DNA of 12,422 nt from CAYYGL01 sp964471235 (GCA_964471235.1 CAYYGL010000145.1:1-12422), one strand, 5' to 3'. Shown: positions 1 through 6,687, counted from the stretch's first letter. Notes: generated by a model not told the origin, from the sequence alone. Made by a program: numbers and translations.

Positions 1-2011
1 GTTTCTCCCGCCACCGCACCCGGATTTGTTCGGAGAGAACTTGCAAAAAGTTGGAAGGCACCCGGGCAGCGTCTTTTTCATATAATGGATAAGAGAAAAC
101 AATCCGTTGTGCCGAAGAACTGAGAAGCAGATAAAACATATAACGGTCCTGCGCCAGTAAATCTTCGGTGGCAATCAATCCCATCTCTTCCCGTTCCTCG
201 TCATGGAAGAACACATCGTGGGTAAATGGACGCGGGAAATCGCCCTCCACCATTCCGCCGAAAATCAATACCTGCGGCTCGATCGCCTGTATTTCCAGGC
301 GCGGCATGATTTGCACCCCGTAATTCGCCCATTCCCGTAAATTATAAGTTGCCTGGGAGACCAATAAACTCAGGTACTGGTAGAAATCCTTTAACGCTAA
401 TTTCTCCTCGCCATGTAAATTGGTGATGACCCAACTGAACTGGTCCAATACCTTGATAAACCGATTGAACGCCCGGTATTCCTGCTCCTTCTCCCGGGGG
501 GTAGTATAAGGATTGTCAACCATATACCAATCCAGAAATCCCAGTTTTCCCAACATGGCTAAGTAGTGATTCCGAAAATCTGTTTCGCTTTGCCGTTTTT
601 CAAGGGTTCCCAACAACTCCAGAAGCCACGTTAATCCGGAAGTCGTGTTCTCGAATAATTCTAACTTTTGTCCAATCTCGCGTGCCTCAAATTCATCATC
701 CGTAAGGCTGCTTTCCCGGCGAGTTTTTAAAAATGATTTCGCGCGCTCCAACTCCTCCGCCCACTTCCCGATGAAACGGGTTAAGCGAAGTTCCCGGGCG
801 ATAAGGTTAACTCCCTCAGGATTTATATTCCGCCCGGCGATGGGCTTAAAGAAAGGGGACATTAACAACTGTTCCAGTTTTTTCACTTCGTAACCCGACA
901 ATGGTACTTCTAAAAGGAGCATGAAGCTGCGAATTAAAGGGGACTGGCTGAGCGGAAAGCCGGTGGAAATGTTATAGGGCAGACCGCTGCGAGGGAAAAT
1001 TTCGTGTACCAACGGCGCATATTCCTCCAGGGATGGGAAAGTAATGCCAATTTTATGGAGCGGGATCTTCAGGTGATGATGCAGCCGTTTGACATAATTG
1101 GCTATAAAAGTGATTTCCTGCTCACGGCTTTGAACTGCCTGAATCAACACATCCTTCGGAATCTTTTCCGTTTGATCCCGGATAGGGCTTTGCCGAAACA
1201 AATGAAATTCCCACGGGGCGGCTTTCCTGTCCTGGATGATCACCGGGTGCAGTTTCCGCAGTTCCGTATATGCCGGTTCCACATGCTCAAACAATTCGGG
1301 ATGCTCCGGCAGGTAATCTATTTTGATTTTCAGGGAACACAAATGACGAATTTGCCGGAAGAACCGATACATCGGGCGGGTGAACAAACCATACCCGTTT
1401 AAATAAATGACTTTTATATGATGAAAGTGCTCCTTCCAGACTTTTTCGAGATGGTTCAGCACCTCCTGGATGGCGCCAGATTCGTCTATCAAGGTGTCTC
1501 CCAGCAACTCTTCGAACTGTTCGATCAACAATGAAAAGTCATGAATTCGCTGGTCGGCTTCCCCCTCCAATGCTTCCAATAATTCCTGCGGTGAGTAACC
1601 GTATTCCCGCAGTTCCGTTAACAGGGCATCCACCTTACGCACCAAACCCCGCCGTCGGGAACTGACCCCGGAAAAGTAATGCAACCGTTCGCTGTTTTTT
1701 TTCAGTAGCTCCTCGACTAAAAAAAGCCGCATGGTGGATGAGATAACTTTTCGAGCGTTGGGGAGCATCCGGTATAGGCTTAGCATGAATTCATAAAACG
1801 TGAAAATCGGTGGGTCGGGCAGCACTTGTTGAGAGGATGCGTCGATTAACTGCTCTTTAAAATAACGAACGGCTCTTTTAACGGGGAGAAAGTAGATGAA
1901 GTCGTAATCAAAATCGGTTCGAGTCTGAATGCGGGAAATCACATCCTTTTTGAAATAATAATAGTCACCGGATGGCCCGATGATTAACTCAAATGTGGGA
2001 TTTTTCGACAT
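1..2011 (-). CDS. AddB-like PD-(D/E)XK nuclease-family protein (3' part beyond window)
   Basis: An uninterrupted reading frame runs from an ATG at 2011 to the left edge, giving 670 codons with no stop, so the C-terminus lies outside the window. The ATG follows a good ribosome-binding site (GGAGAAAGGAT). The order of motifs is that of AddB-like helicase-nuclease subunits: a P-loop position at residues 9-20, a segment reading IYLNGYGLFTRP near 207, REQEITFIANYVKRL near 294, IGITFPSLEEYAPLV near 323, LPYNISTGFPLSQSPL near 346, and VLIFGGMVEGDFPRP near 580. In known AddAB enzymes this subunit works with the AddA helicase in double-strand break processing and carries a C-terminal PD-(D/E)XK nuclease with an iron-sulfur cluster. 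Those parts would be off the window, so nuclease activity cannot be judged. The P-loop reads GPSGDYYYF and lacks the usual GK[ST]. No addA is visible; it could follow to the left. The family call is firm, the exact subtype less so. Confidence 0.85.
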   Translation of the reverse strand, partial: MSKNPTFELIIGPSGDYYYFKKDVISRIQTRTDFDYDFIYFLPVKRAVRYFKEQLIDASSQQVLPDPPIFTFYEFMLSLYRMLPNARKVISSTMRLFLVEELLKKNSERLHYFSGVSSRRRGLVRKVDALLTELREYGYSPQELLEALEGEADQRIHDFSLLIEQFEELLGDTLIDESGAIQEVLNHLEKVWKEHFHHIKVIYLNGYGLFTRPMYRFFRQIRHLCSLKIKIDYLPEHPELFEHVEPAYTELRKLHPVIIQDRKAAPWEFHLFRQSPIRDQTEKIPKDVLIQAVQSREQEITFIANYVKRLHHHLKIPLHKIGITFPSLEEYAPLVHEIFPRSGLPYNISTGFPLSQSPLIRSFMLLLEVPLSGYEVKKLEQLLMSPFFKPIAGRNINPEGVNLIARELRLTRFIGKWAEELERAKSFLKTRRESSLTDDEFEAREIGQKLELFENTTSGLTWLLELLGTLEKRQSETDFRNHYLAMLGKLGFLDWYMVDNPYTTPREKEQEYRAFNRFIKVLDQFSWVITNLHGEEKLALKDFYQYLSLLVSQATYNLREWANYGVQIMPRLEIQAIEPQVLIFGGMVEGDFPRPFTHDVFFHDEEREEMGLIATEDLLAQDRYMFYLLLSSSAQRIVFSYPLYEKDAARVPSNFLQVLSEQIRVRWREK

Positions 2012-2120
2012 ATCCTTTCTCCATTGTGGGAGTGGATTGAAGCATCACTTTAAAAGTGTGAAAATTTTTTCCAGAAATTAATGAAGAATCCAACAGATTA
2101 TCACAAATTTTGAAAAATAT

Positions 2121-2134
2121 TTGATGCAGGTCAA
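2121..2134. promoter_or_regulatory. FNR-like box (Crp/Fnr family)
   Basis: The sequence TTGATGCAGGTCAA matches the FNR consensus TTGAT-N4-ATCAA at nine of ten defined bases and lies in AT-rich DNA between the AddB-like gene and the mini-operon. A TGCTAAC stretch at 2155-2161 would place a possible -10 about 30 bases downstream of the box centre, near class II spacing for plus-strand transcription. No Crp/Fnr regulator gene is in the window, so function is inferred from sequence alone. Confidence 0.4.
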
Positions 2135-2208
2135 AATGAACTTTTTCTAAATCGTGCTAACAAGTTAAGAATAAAGAAATTAAACAAACACTGCGATTCG
2201 GATATTTA

Positions 2209-2217
2209 TGGCATAAT
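2209..2217 (+). promoter_or_regulatory. Extended -10 promoter of the mini-operon
   Basis: TGG-CATAAT fits an extended -10 element (TGn plus five of six bases of TATAAT). No good -35 is seen 16-18 bases upstream. Transcription would start near 2224, about 40 bases before the first tiny ORF, giving an RNA of roughly 185 bases up to the terminator at 2376-2407. Confidence 0.45.
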
Positions 2218-2228
2218 TTTTGTAAATT

Positions 2229-2244
2229 TGTGATTCGTTACACA
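2229..2244. promoter_or_regulatory. CRP-like box
   Basis: TGTGATTCGTTACACA matches the CRP consensus TGTGA-N6-TCACA at nine of ten defined bases. It lies just downstream of the predicted start of transcription of the mini-operon, a position more typical of repression than activation. It could instead activate a weaker promoter (TATAAC at 2275-2280), though the spacing there, about 50 bases, is not canonical. Confidence 0.35.
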
Positions 2245-2266
2245 TTAACCAGGAGCCTTTTCATGT

Positions 2267-2311
2267 ATGTTTCGTATAACCTTTTATAAAAACCCGGAAA
2301 GGGGGGATTGA
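2267..2311 (+). CDS. Tiny ORF, 14 aa, first gene of mini-operon
   Basis: The frame encodes MFRITFYKNPERGD. It is preceded by AGGAG at 2251-2255, and its TGA stop is one base before the ATG of the next tiny ORF, the arrangement expected of translationally coupled genes. An alternative ATG at 2263, better spaced from the same AGGAG (7 bases), would give only MYVSYNLL in another frame. Either could act as a leader peptide that opens the second ribosome-binding site. No family is recognised. Support is positional only. Confidence 0.35.
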   Translation: MFRITFYKNPERGD

Positions 2312-2312
2312 T

Positions 2313-2369
2313 ATGAAGTTGAAAATCAAAGTCAAAATGAAAATTAAGCGGTATAAATATCATGCTTAA
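2313..2369 (+). CDS. 18-aa alternating cationic/hydrophobic peptide
   Basis: The frame encodes MKLKIKVKMKIKRYKYHA. Residues 2-13 alternate basic (K, R) and aliphatic residues almost perfectly, which in an extended strand would put all positive charges on one face and all hydrophobic side chains on the other. A purine-rich ribosome-binding site (GGAAAGGGGGG, 2296-2306) lies six bases before the ATG, and a rho-independent terminator starts six bases after the stop. There is no signal peptide, cysteine or visible maturation enzyme nearby. I do not recognise the family. It could be a leader or regulatory peptide, a membrane-active peptide of antimicrobial type, or an RNA-binding peptide. The signals argue that it is translated; the role is open. 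Confidence 0.55.
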   Translation: MKLKIKVKMKIKRYKYHA

Positions 2370-2375
2370 TTGACC

Positions 2376-2407
2376 AAAAGCCTCGTTGATTGACGGGGCT
2401 TTTTTTA
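2376..2407 (+). terminator. Rho-independent terminator of the mini-operon
   Basis: The stem AAAAGCCTCG pairs with CGGGGCTTTT (one G-U pair) around the loop TTGATTGA and continues into a run of seven T. It lies right after the 18-aa ORF and on the strand opposite to both flanking large genes, so it can only serve the small plus-strand transcript. Confidence 0.85.
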
Positions 2408-2517
2408 TGGACAGAACTTCATCAACAGGTGTGCAGTAAATTCATACCTCGATTGTAAAAAAACGTAGATTCTTAACGGAAAATATCCTCATCTCCACGA
2501 GAAAAATTAACAAACGA

Positions 2518-3240
2518 CTATTCATCCAGCTCTTCCGGTTCCACGAAACGATAACCAACCCCCCAAACGGTTTTGATATAGGTCGGGTTGGAAGGATCTT
2601 TTTCGATTTTACTTCGCAGGCGATTAATATGCGAATTCACTGTGTGGTCATACCCATCAAATTGATACCCCCAAACAATATCCAGCAGTTCCTGGCGGCT
2701 GTAAGCGCGCCCGGGGTGAGAGGCAAACAATGCCAGCAAATCGAATTCTTTAGCAGTTAAATCTATTGTTTCTCCAGCCAGGGTAACTTTCCGCTTCTCT
2801 GTGTTGATAACCAGGTCTCCAAACTTCATCTCCGGTGGTTTTCCGTCTGCGGTAATTTCCTGTTTAACTGCATCCATGCGGCGAATGAGCGCCTTTACCC
2901 GCGCCATCAGTTCCCGGAGGCTGAAGGGTTTGGTCAGGTAATCGTCGGCGCCTAATTCCAGTCCCAGCACTTTATCAAACTCCTCCGATTTGGAGGTTAA
3001 CATCAGAATGGGCAATGTTTTCTTTTCTTCCCGGATTCGCTTGCATACTTCAAACCCATCCAGGCGGGGCAACATCAGGTCTAATATGACCAGCAGGTAA
3101 TCGTTATTTAACGCTTTGTTTAAGCCGTCTATCCCATCCCGCGCCCGCTCGGTACGATATCCGGCATCATTCAGGTTAATTTCCACCAATTCGGCAATCT
3201 CCGGGTCATCTTCCACGATCAAAATCTTTTTATTTTCCAT
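2518..3240 (-). CDS. OmpR/PhoB-family response regulator
   Basis: A 240-residue, full-length two-domain regulator. The receiver domain (about 4-118) has the acidic pair D11-D12, phospho-acceptor D54 in LVILDLMLPRLDG, switch T82 and K104 in DDYLTKPF. The C-terminal winged helix (about 140-235) ends with the recognition-helix region DHTVNSHINRLRSKIE and the wing hairpin TYIKTVWGVGYRF. Phosphorylation by a sensor kinase would promote dimerisation on direct repeats in target promoters. The start at 3240 follows ACAGGAG at good spacing. No histidine kinase is next to it within the window, so it is an orphan here. Two GTGATA repeats 11 bp apart lie 42-58 bases upstream, the spacing used by this family, which suggests autoregulation. 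The signal sensed cannot be told; PhoB/PhoP-like regulators are the closest in feel. Confidence 0.95.
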   Translation of the reverse strand: MENKKILIVEDDPEIAELVEINLNDAGYRTERARDGIDGLNKALNNDYLLVILDLMLPRLDGFEVCKRIREEKKTLPILMLTSKSEEFDKVLGLELGADDYLTKPFSLRELMARVKALIRRMDAVKQEITADGKPPEMKFGDLVINTEKRKVTLAGETIDLTAKEFDLLALFASHPGRAYSRQELLDIVWGYQFDGYDHTVNSHINRLRSKIEKDPSNPTYIKTVWGVGYRFVEPEELDE

Positions 3241-3281
3241 CGATAATCTCCTGTGTTTATTTGATTTCGCATCGGTAAAAG

Positions 3282-3298
3282 TATCACAGAAATATCAC
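3282..3298 (-). promoter_or_regulatory. 11-bp-spaced direct repeats upstream of the response regulator
   Basis: On the minus strand the sequence reads GTGATATTTCTGTGATA: two GTGATA hexamers with an 11-bp period. OmpR/PhoB-family dimers bind tandem half-sites with this period (the classical Pho box has 11-bp repeats), and the site sits upstream of such a gene. It may also affect the divergent outer-membrane protein gene at 3503. Confidence 0.45.
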
Positions 3299-3359
3299 GT
3301 TAATTTAACATAACTTTTTTGACTAACCAATACGGAATCTGCCAATTATCTTAACGTGA
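3295..3359. repeat. 9-bp inverted repeat in the divergent promoter region
   Basis: TCACGTTAA at 3295-3303 is exactly complementary to TTAACGTGA at 3351-3359, 47 bases apart. The left arm overlaps the direct repeats above and a small palindrome, GTTAATTTAAC (3299-3309). The arms are too far apart for a tight hairpin, so paired binding sites for one regulator serving both divergent genes is a reasonable reading. Confidence 0.35.
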
Positions 3360-3502
3360 ATTCTTCTTAGCGGAGGCGTAACGAACACAGAGAATGACAA
3401 CTCTTTTAACTTCGTCTGTTATGCATTATGGTTTTTTCGGTACCGCAAATTTATAAAATAATGTTTTTAAATGAAATGAAATGTTCATAAAAAGGGGAAA
3501 AT

Positions 3503-4450
3503 ATGATGAGAAGTGGGCAATTCCTGTTTATGCGTCTCGGGAAGGGGAGAGAGGTTTTGTTAACCGCCGGTCTGTTGTTACTCATTTTTCAGGTGGCATG
3601 GGCTGGTGCCTGGGTGCAAAAAAAAGGCGGCTATTATGTGAAAGTTTCCAGTTCCTTCGTCCAAACTTCCAAGGAATTCGATTTTAATGGCACCAAAAAA
3701 ACTCTCTTTGAAGACCTGGAGATTTATCAAAATCCTACTTACCAGGAATTTAAGGTGGAGACCTATTTGGAATATGGGTTGACCAACCGGCTTACAGCCG
3801 TGGCAATTTTGCCCTTTAAAGTGGCTACGGATAATCGTACCATTGTCGGGGTGGCATATCGCGACAACGAAAGAATTTCTAACACAAGCACCGGTTTTGC
3901 AGATCTGCAATTGCAAGCACGCCTTGGGGTTCTTGCTCAGCCGGTTGTCCTGTCTCTTCAACCTGTGATAAAAATTCCCCTTGGCTATAACACTTCGAAA
4001 GATAATGAAGCACCTGCCCTGGGTACCGGCAATGTGGATTACGGCGGGTGGCTCCTCCTCGGAAAGGGCTTTTACCCCCTGCCGGTTTATGTTACCGGGG
4101 GAGTTGGCTATATGGTGCGTACCGGCTTATTACATGATGAAATCGGTTATGATATTGAAGTGGGGTTGACATTCTCCAGGGTTAATGTAAAAGGGGAAAT
4201 TCAGGGAGTTCAAAACACCACCACCCCGCCGGATATTTACGGGGAGACGGTGATTACGCCGCTGCCCGGCGGTGGGGGAGAAGTACCCATTCGCCTGTTC
4301 GGTGATCAGAATTTTGCTAAATTCATCGGGGAGGTGATGTATAAATTCCATCCCAATCTTGCCCTGAGCGGGCAGGTGTTCCACATGCTTACCGGAAAAA
4401 ATATTGTCAGCGGTACCACCTTCTCGGTAGGCTTCGTACTGCTCCGATAA
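3503..4450 (+). CDS. Exported outer-membrane beta-barrel protein
   Basis: A 315-residue protein with a signal peptide: basic N-terminus, hydrophobic core at about 19-31, and an AWA motif giving likely cleavage after A34. The mature part alternates amphipathic strands rich in Tyr, Phe and Gly with short turns, for example YLEYGLTNRLTAVAILPFK, VVLSLQPVIKIPLGYN and YVTGGVGYMVRTGLL, typical of the barrel proteins grouped with the MetA/transporter-like outer-membrane family. The substrate is unknown. AGGGGA at 3493-3498 is 4 bases before the ATG at 3503 and 7 before a second ATG at 3506, so either may start translation. The gene is divergent from the response regulator and shares its promoter region, so it may be a target. 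The last residues (FSVGFVLLR) do not end in the aromatic residue common in barrel proteins. Confidence 0.7.
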   Translation: MMRSGQFLFMRLGKGREVLLTAGLLLLIFQVAWAGAWVQKKGGYYVKVSSSFVQTSKEFDFNGTKKTLFEDLEIYQNPTYQEFKVETYLEYGLTNRLTAVAILPFKVATDNRTIVGVAYRDNERISNTSTGFADLQLQARLGVLAQPVVLSLQPVIKIPLGYNTSKDNEAPALGTGNVDYGGWLLLGKGFYPLPVYVTGGVGYMVRTGLLHDEIGYDIEVGLTFSRVNVKGEIQGVQNTTTPPDIYGETVITPLPGGGGEVPIRLFGDQNFAKFIGEVMYKFHPNLALSGQVFHMLTGKNIVSGTTFSVGFVLLR

Positions 4451-4487
4451 GGAATTTCTATCAATTGAATTTTTCTGCCGATGATTT

Positions 4488-4534
4488 GAGAGCCGTTTTC
4501 CACACAACCACTTGCGGTGGGAAACGATGCTCTC
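4488..4534 (+). other. Long imperfect hairpin after the barrel gene
   Basis: GAGAGC-CGTTTTCCAC pairs with GTGGGAAACG-(at)-GCTCTC: 16 base pairs (one G-U) with a 2-base bulge and a 13-base loop. No T-run follows, so it is not a standard terminator. It overlaps a smaller alternative hairpin (CTCC-TTCT-GGAG, 4532-4543). It may stabilise the 3' end of the upstream mRNA or be a dispersed repeat; the sequence alone does not decide. Confidence 0.55.
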
Positions 4535-4613
4535 CTTCTGGAGCAACGGAATAGGTCTGGAACGGCAGTTTCGGACGGGAGTTGTTTTTTACCTGCATTT
4601 ACCGGTTTCCCTA

Positions 4614-4622
4614 TGTTATATT
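4614..4622 (+). promoter_or_regulatory. Extended -10 promoter of the TatD gene
   Basis: TGT-TATATT fits TGn plus five of six bases of TATAAT. The start of transcription would be near 4629, about 30 bases before the ATG at 4659. This supports the downstream start over the in-frame ATG at 4512, which would lie upstream of the promoter. Confidence 0.5.
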
Positions 4623-4658
4623 TTCCACTCGGAACACATAACCGGTGAATCAGTTACC

Positions 4659-5429
4659 ATGAAACTTGTAGATACCCACACCCATCTCCATTTTCAGCAA
4701 TTCGATACGGACCGGGAAGCCGTAATCCAACGGGCTATGCAAGCCGGTGTTACCCCCCTCATCACCCTTGGAACCGATCTCGCATCCAGCATCTCCACGC
4801 TGGAAATTGCCAACAAGCATCCCAATGTGTATGCCGCAGTCGGAATTCATCCTTCCGAGGCACATCAAATCGAAAAAGATGATGCCCTGAAAATCAGGGA
4901 ACTTGCCCGAAAGAACCCCCGGGCGGTGGCAATTGGGGAAATCGGGCTGGATTTTTATTGGGATAAAACCCACTACGAAGCGCAATATCGGATTTTCCGG
5001 AGAATGCTGGAAATTGCCCGGGAGTTACACCTTCCGGTGGTAATTCACAACCGGAACGCCCACCGAGAGATGCAGTGGTTTTTCCAGGAAGAAGGAATTG
5101 AACAGCTCTCCGGAGTTATGCACTGTTTCTCCGGAGATATTGTGGATGCAGACTTTTACCTGGAAATGGGGCTGCACATCTCCTTTACTGCCAATATTAC
5201 TTACCCGGATTTCCGGCGGACTGATGTGGTGCGCCATATTCCGTTAGACAGGATTTTGTTGGAAACCGACTCCCCCTACATGGCGCCCCGAGCTTTACGC
5301 AAACAGCGGAATGAACCTGCCAATGTGGTATATGTTGCCCGGCGCCTATCAGAACTTCGTGAAGTTCCTGTAGAAGAAATCGCCCGAATCACCACTCAAA
5401 ATGCCCGCCGGTTATTTCAACTCCCCTAA
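4659..5429 (+). CDS. tatD: TatD-family metal-dependent DNase
   Basis: A 256-residue protein, the usual TatD length. The metal-binding motifs are all present: DTHTHLHF with H7 and H9, E94 in AIGEIGLDFYW, H130 in VVIHNRN, H155 in MHCFSG and D204 in LLETDSPYMAP. Members are cytoplasmic TIM-barrel metallo-hydrolases with 3'-5' exonuclease activity, linked to DNA repair and nucleic-acid turnover. The start was set at 4659 because conservation begins there (MKLVDTHTH) and an extended -10 sits just upstream; the frame stays open to an ATG at 4512, but the extra 49 residues look non-native. The ribosome-binding site is weak (GGTGA, 10 bases upstream). The position usually Asp after the VIHxR motif is Asn133; it is not one of the listed metal ligands. 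Confidence 0.92.
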   Translation: MKLVDTHTHLHFQQFDTDREAVIQRAMQAGVTPLITLGTDLASSISTLEIANKHPNVYAAVGIHPSEAHQIEKDDALKIRELARKNPRAVAIGEIGLDFYWDKTHYEAQYRIFRRMLEIARELHLPVVIHNRNAHREMQWFFQEEGIEQLSGVMHCFSGDIVDADFYLEMGLHISFTANITYPDFRRTDVVRHIPLDRILLETDSPYMAPRALRKQRNEPANVVYVARRLSELREVPVEEIARITTQNARRLFQLP

Positions 5430-5544
5430 GTTTGCTTGTGGTGTACCACAGGGCTTTGCACCTTAAAATCACATTCTCATCGCTTTTTTATTAAAAAATT
5501 GGTAAATTTATATAAGCCGAAAGGCGATGACGGGCGTTTGAACC

Positions 5545-5577
5545 AATTGTTAGAATACCTATCCGAAAATAACAATT
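5545..5577 (+). other. Inverted repeat/hairpin in the leader of the PH-domain gene
   Basis: AATTGTTA (5545-5552) and TAACAATT (5570-5577) are perfectly complementary around a 17-base loop, ending 22 bases before the ATG at 5600. A small GCC-GAAA-GGC hairpin precedes it (5516-5525). As DNA it could be an operator; as RNA it would place structure next to a gene that has no clear ribosome-binding site. Confidence 0.4.
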
Positions 5578-5599
5578 TTATCATAAACTGAGCCTGGCG

Positions 5600-5977
5600 A
5601 TGAACGAAGACCTCATTCTGGAAGTTCGCCCCTCGTGGTGGAATTTTGTATGGCATCTGCTGTTCTTCTGGCTGCTTATTCCCCTGATTGTGGCGCTTGT
5701 CAGGCGTGCCTCCCTGGTTTTCAGTGTTTATCAGGATCGGGTAGTGTTGGAAAAAGGATTTTTAAATAAGGATTACAAGGTCATTTTTATCTCGGATATT
5801 CGCACTATCGACGTTAGACAAACAATCTGGCAAAGATTGATAAACATCGGTGATGTATTCATCGCTTCCTCCGGTACATCCGGTTATGAGGATATCGCCA
5901 CGGGGTTGCCGGATCCCCGGGGCATTGAAAATTTGATTTTATCCCTTCGCCAGGGGCAACCCGGAACCTATGATTGA
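5600..5977 (+). CDS. Small membrane protein with bacterial PH (bPH2-like) domain
   Basis: A 125-residue protein. An N-terminal EVRPSWWNF segment leads into one hydrophobic stretch (about 14-34), then a basic pair (R35-R36) and a beta-rich domain with FSVYQDRVVLEKGFLNKDYKVIFISDIRTIDVRQTIWQRL, which is the pattern of DUF304/bPH2 domains (YdbS/YdbT-like). The C-terminal GLPDPRGIENLILSLR resembles the end helix of that fold. It is likely anchored in the inner membrane with the PH domain in the cytoplasm. The role of these domains is poorly known. There is no convincing Shine-Dalgarno before the ATG, and no second bPH2 gene is adjacent, unlike the YdbS-YdbT pairs of Bacillus. It is probably a separate transcription unit. 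Confidence 0.75.
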   Translation: MNEDLILEVRPSWWNFVWHLLFFWLLIPLIVALVRRASLVFSVYQDRVVLEKGFLNKDYKVIFISDIRTIDVRQTIWQRLINIGDVFIASSGTSGYEDIATGLPDPRGIENLILSLRQGQPGTYD

Positions 5978-6103
5978 GGGAATGAATTCAATAAAAATGT
6001 AGGTGAAATTGGACGAAGGTGTTTTTTGATGCGATTAGCATCCGGAGGAAACCGCAGATAACGGTTAGTAAATGTTTTCATTAGTCAATTAAAGGAGTCA
6101 ACG

Positions 6104-6598
6104 ATGTTACGGTCACAACACCCTATCGTTTTATGGTTTGGGGTCCTGCTTACTCTGTTTTTTGCCGGTTGCACTTCTACCCAATCCCCGCTTCCCCGGA
6201 ATTCTTCTGATAATACCAATACCGGCGAGAAAACTCACTCTCCGGGGTTACCCGGTCTATACTCCTACTCGGGCTACTCCGCGGACAGTACCAAATTGAT
6301 ATATGGCACCTTAGAGATCAGGGTAATGGACTCCCTGATTACCGGCACCCGGAATTTACAGTTAGTGGACTCTCTGCCGGGTAATGTGTATGAAGTGGGC
6401 AATGGGGCTATTGAAGGGGAAATTTTACCTTCCGGGGATATTCGAATTAATCTCACCCCGGGCATGTTAGCCACTTTAGAAATCACCGGCACTTTTGATT
6501 CGGACAGCGGCGGTTTAGAAGGCAATCGGGTGTTCAATTCCGGGGCGACACCGGTTCCGCAAGTTATTGGCTATTTTGTAGCGGAAAAAATGCGGTGA
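6104..6598 (+). CDS. Predicted lipoprotein, function unknown
   Basis: A 164-residue protein with a lipoprotein signal peptide: hydrophobic residues 8-20 followed by the lipobox FAGC with C23 as the lipidated residue. A Ser/Thr/Pro/Asn-rich linker (about 24-50) precedes a compact domain predicted to be mostly beta strand (GLYSYSGYSADSTKLIYG, LEIRVMDSLITGTRNL, EGEILPSGDIRINL, EITGTFDSDSGGLEG). The pattern of strands and the phrase GxIxxGxIRINLTPG recall small lipocalin-like or META-like lipoproteins, but no family is recognised. A strong AAAGGAG lies 8 bases before the ATG. The location is expected to be the periplasmic face of the inner or outer membrane. Confidence 0.75.
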   Translation: MLRSQHPIVLWFGVLLTLFFAGCTSTQSPLPRNSSDNTNTGEKTHSPGLPGLYSYSGYSADSTKLIYGTLEIRVMDSLITGTRNLQLVDSLPGNVYEVGNGAIEGEILPSGDIRINLTPGMLATLEITGTFDSDSGGLEGNRVFNSGATPVPQVIGYFVAEKMR

Positions 6599-6687
6599 AC
6601 TGTGTTGGATACATCGAAAAAAAAGTAATGCCGGGGTCGTCGAGTATTTGATGGTCAGTGTCAAACGTGTATGGGGGAGATGGTACC

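Noticed and set aside
645..1402. Two plus-strand open frames (645-893 and 1004-1402)
   Set aside because: Both lie fully inside the AddB-like gene on the other strand, whose protein matches its family across these positions; neither has a ribosome-binding site or recognisable product.
4512..4658. Upstream in-frame start for the TatD gene
   Set aside because: TatD conservation starts exactly at 4659 and an extended -10 lies between the two ATGs; the extra 49 residues are unlike the family.
5438..5455. TGTGG-TGTA-CCACA hairpin after the TatD gene as a terminator
   Set aside because: The stem is only five base pairs and is not followed by a T-run.
5516..5565. Resemblance to a fluoride riboswitch (GGCGATG followed by AACC)
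   Set aside because: The partner CGCC segment and the conserved downstream core are missing, and the gene downstream is not a fluoride exporter.
6658..6687. GTG start for the SagB-type gene
   Set aside because: The ATG at 6688 has a strong, well-spaced GGGGGAGA, which the longer version would translate as coding sequence.
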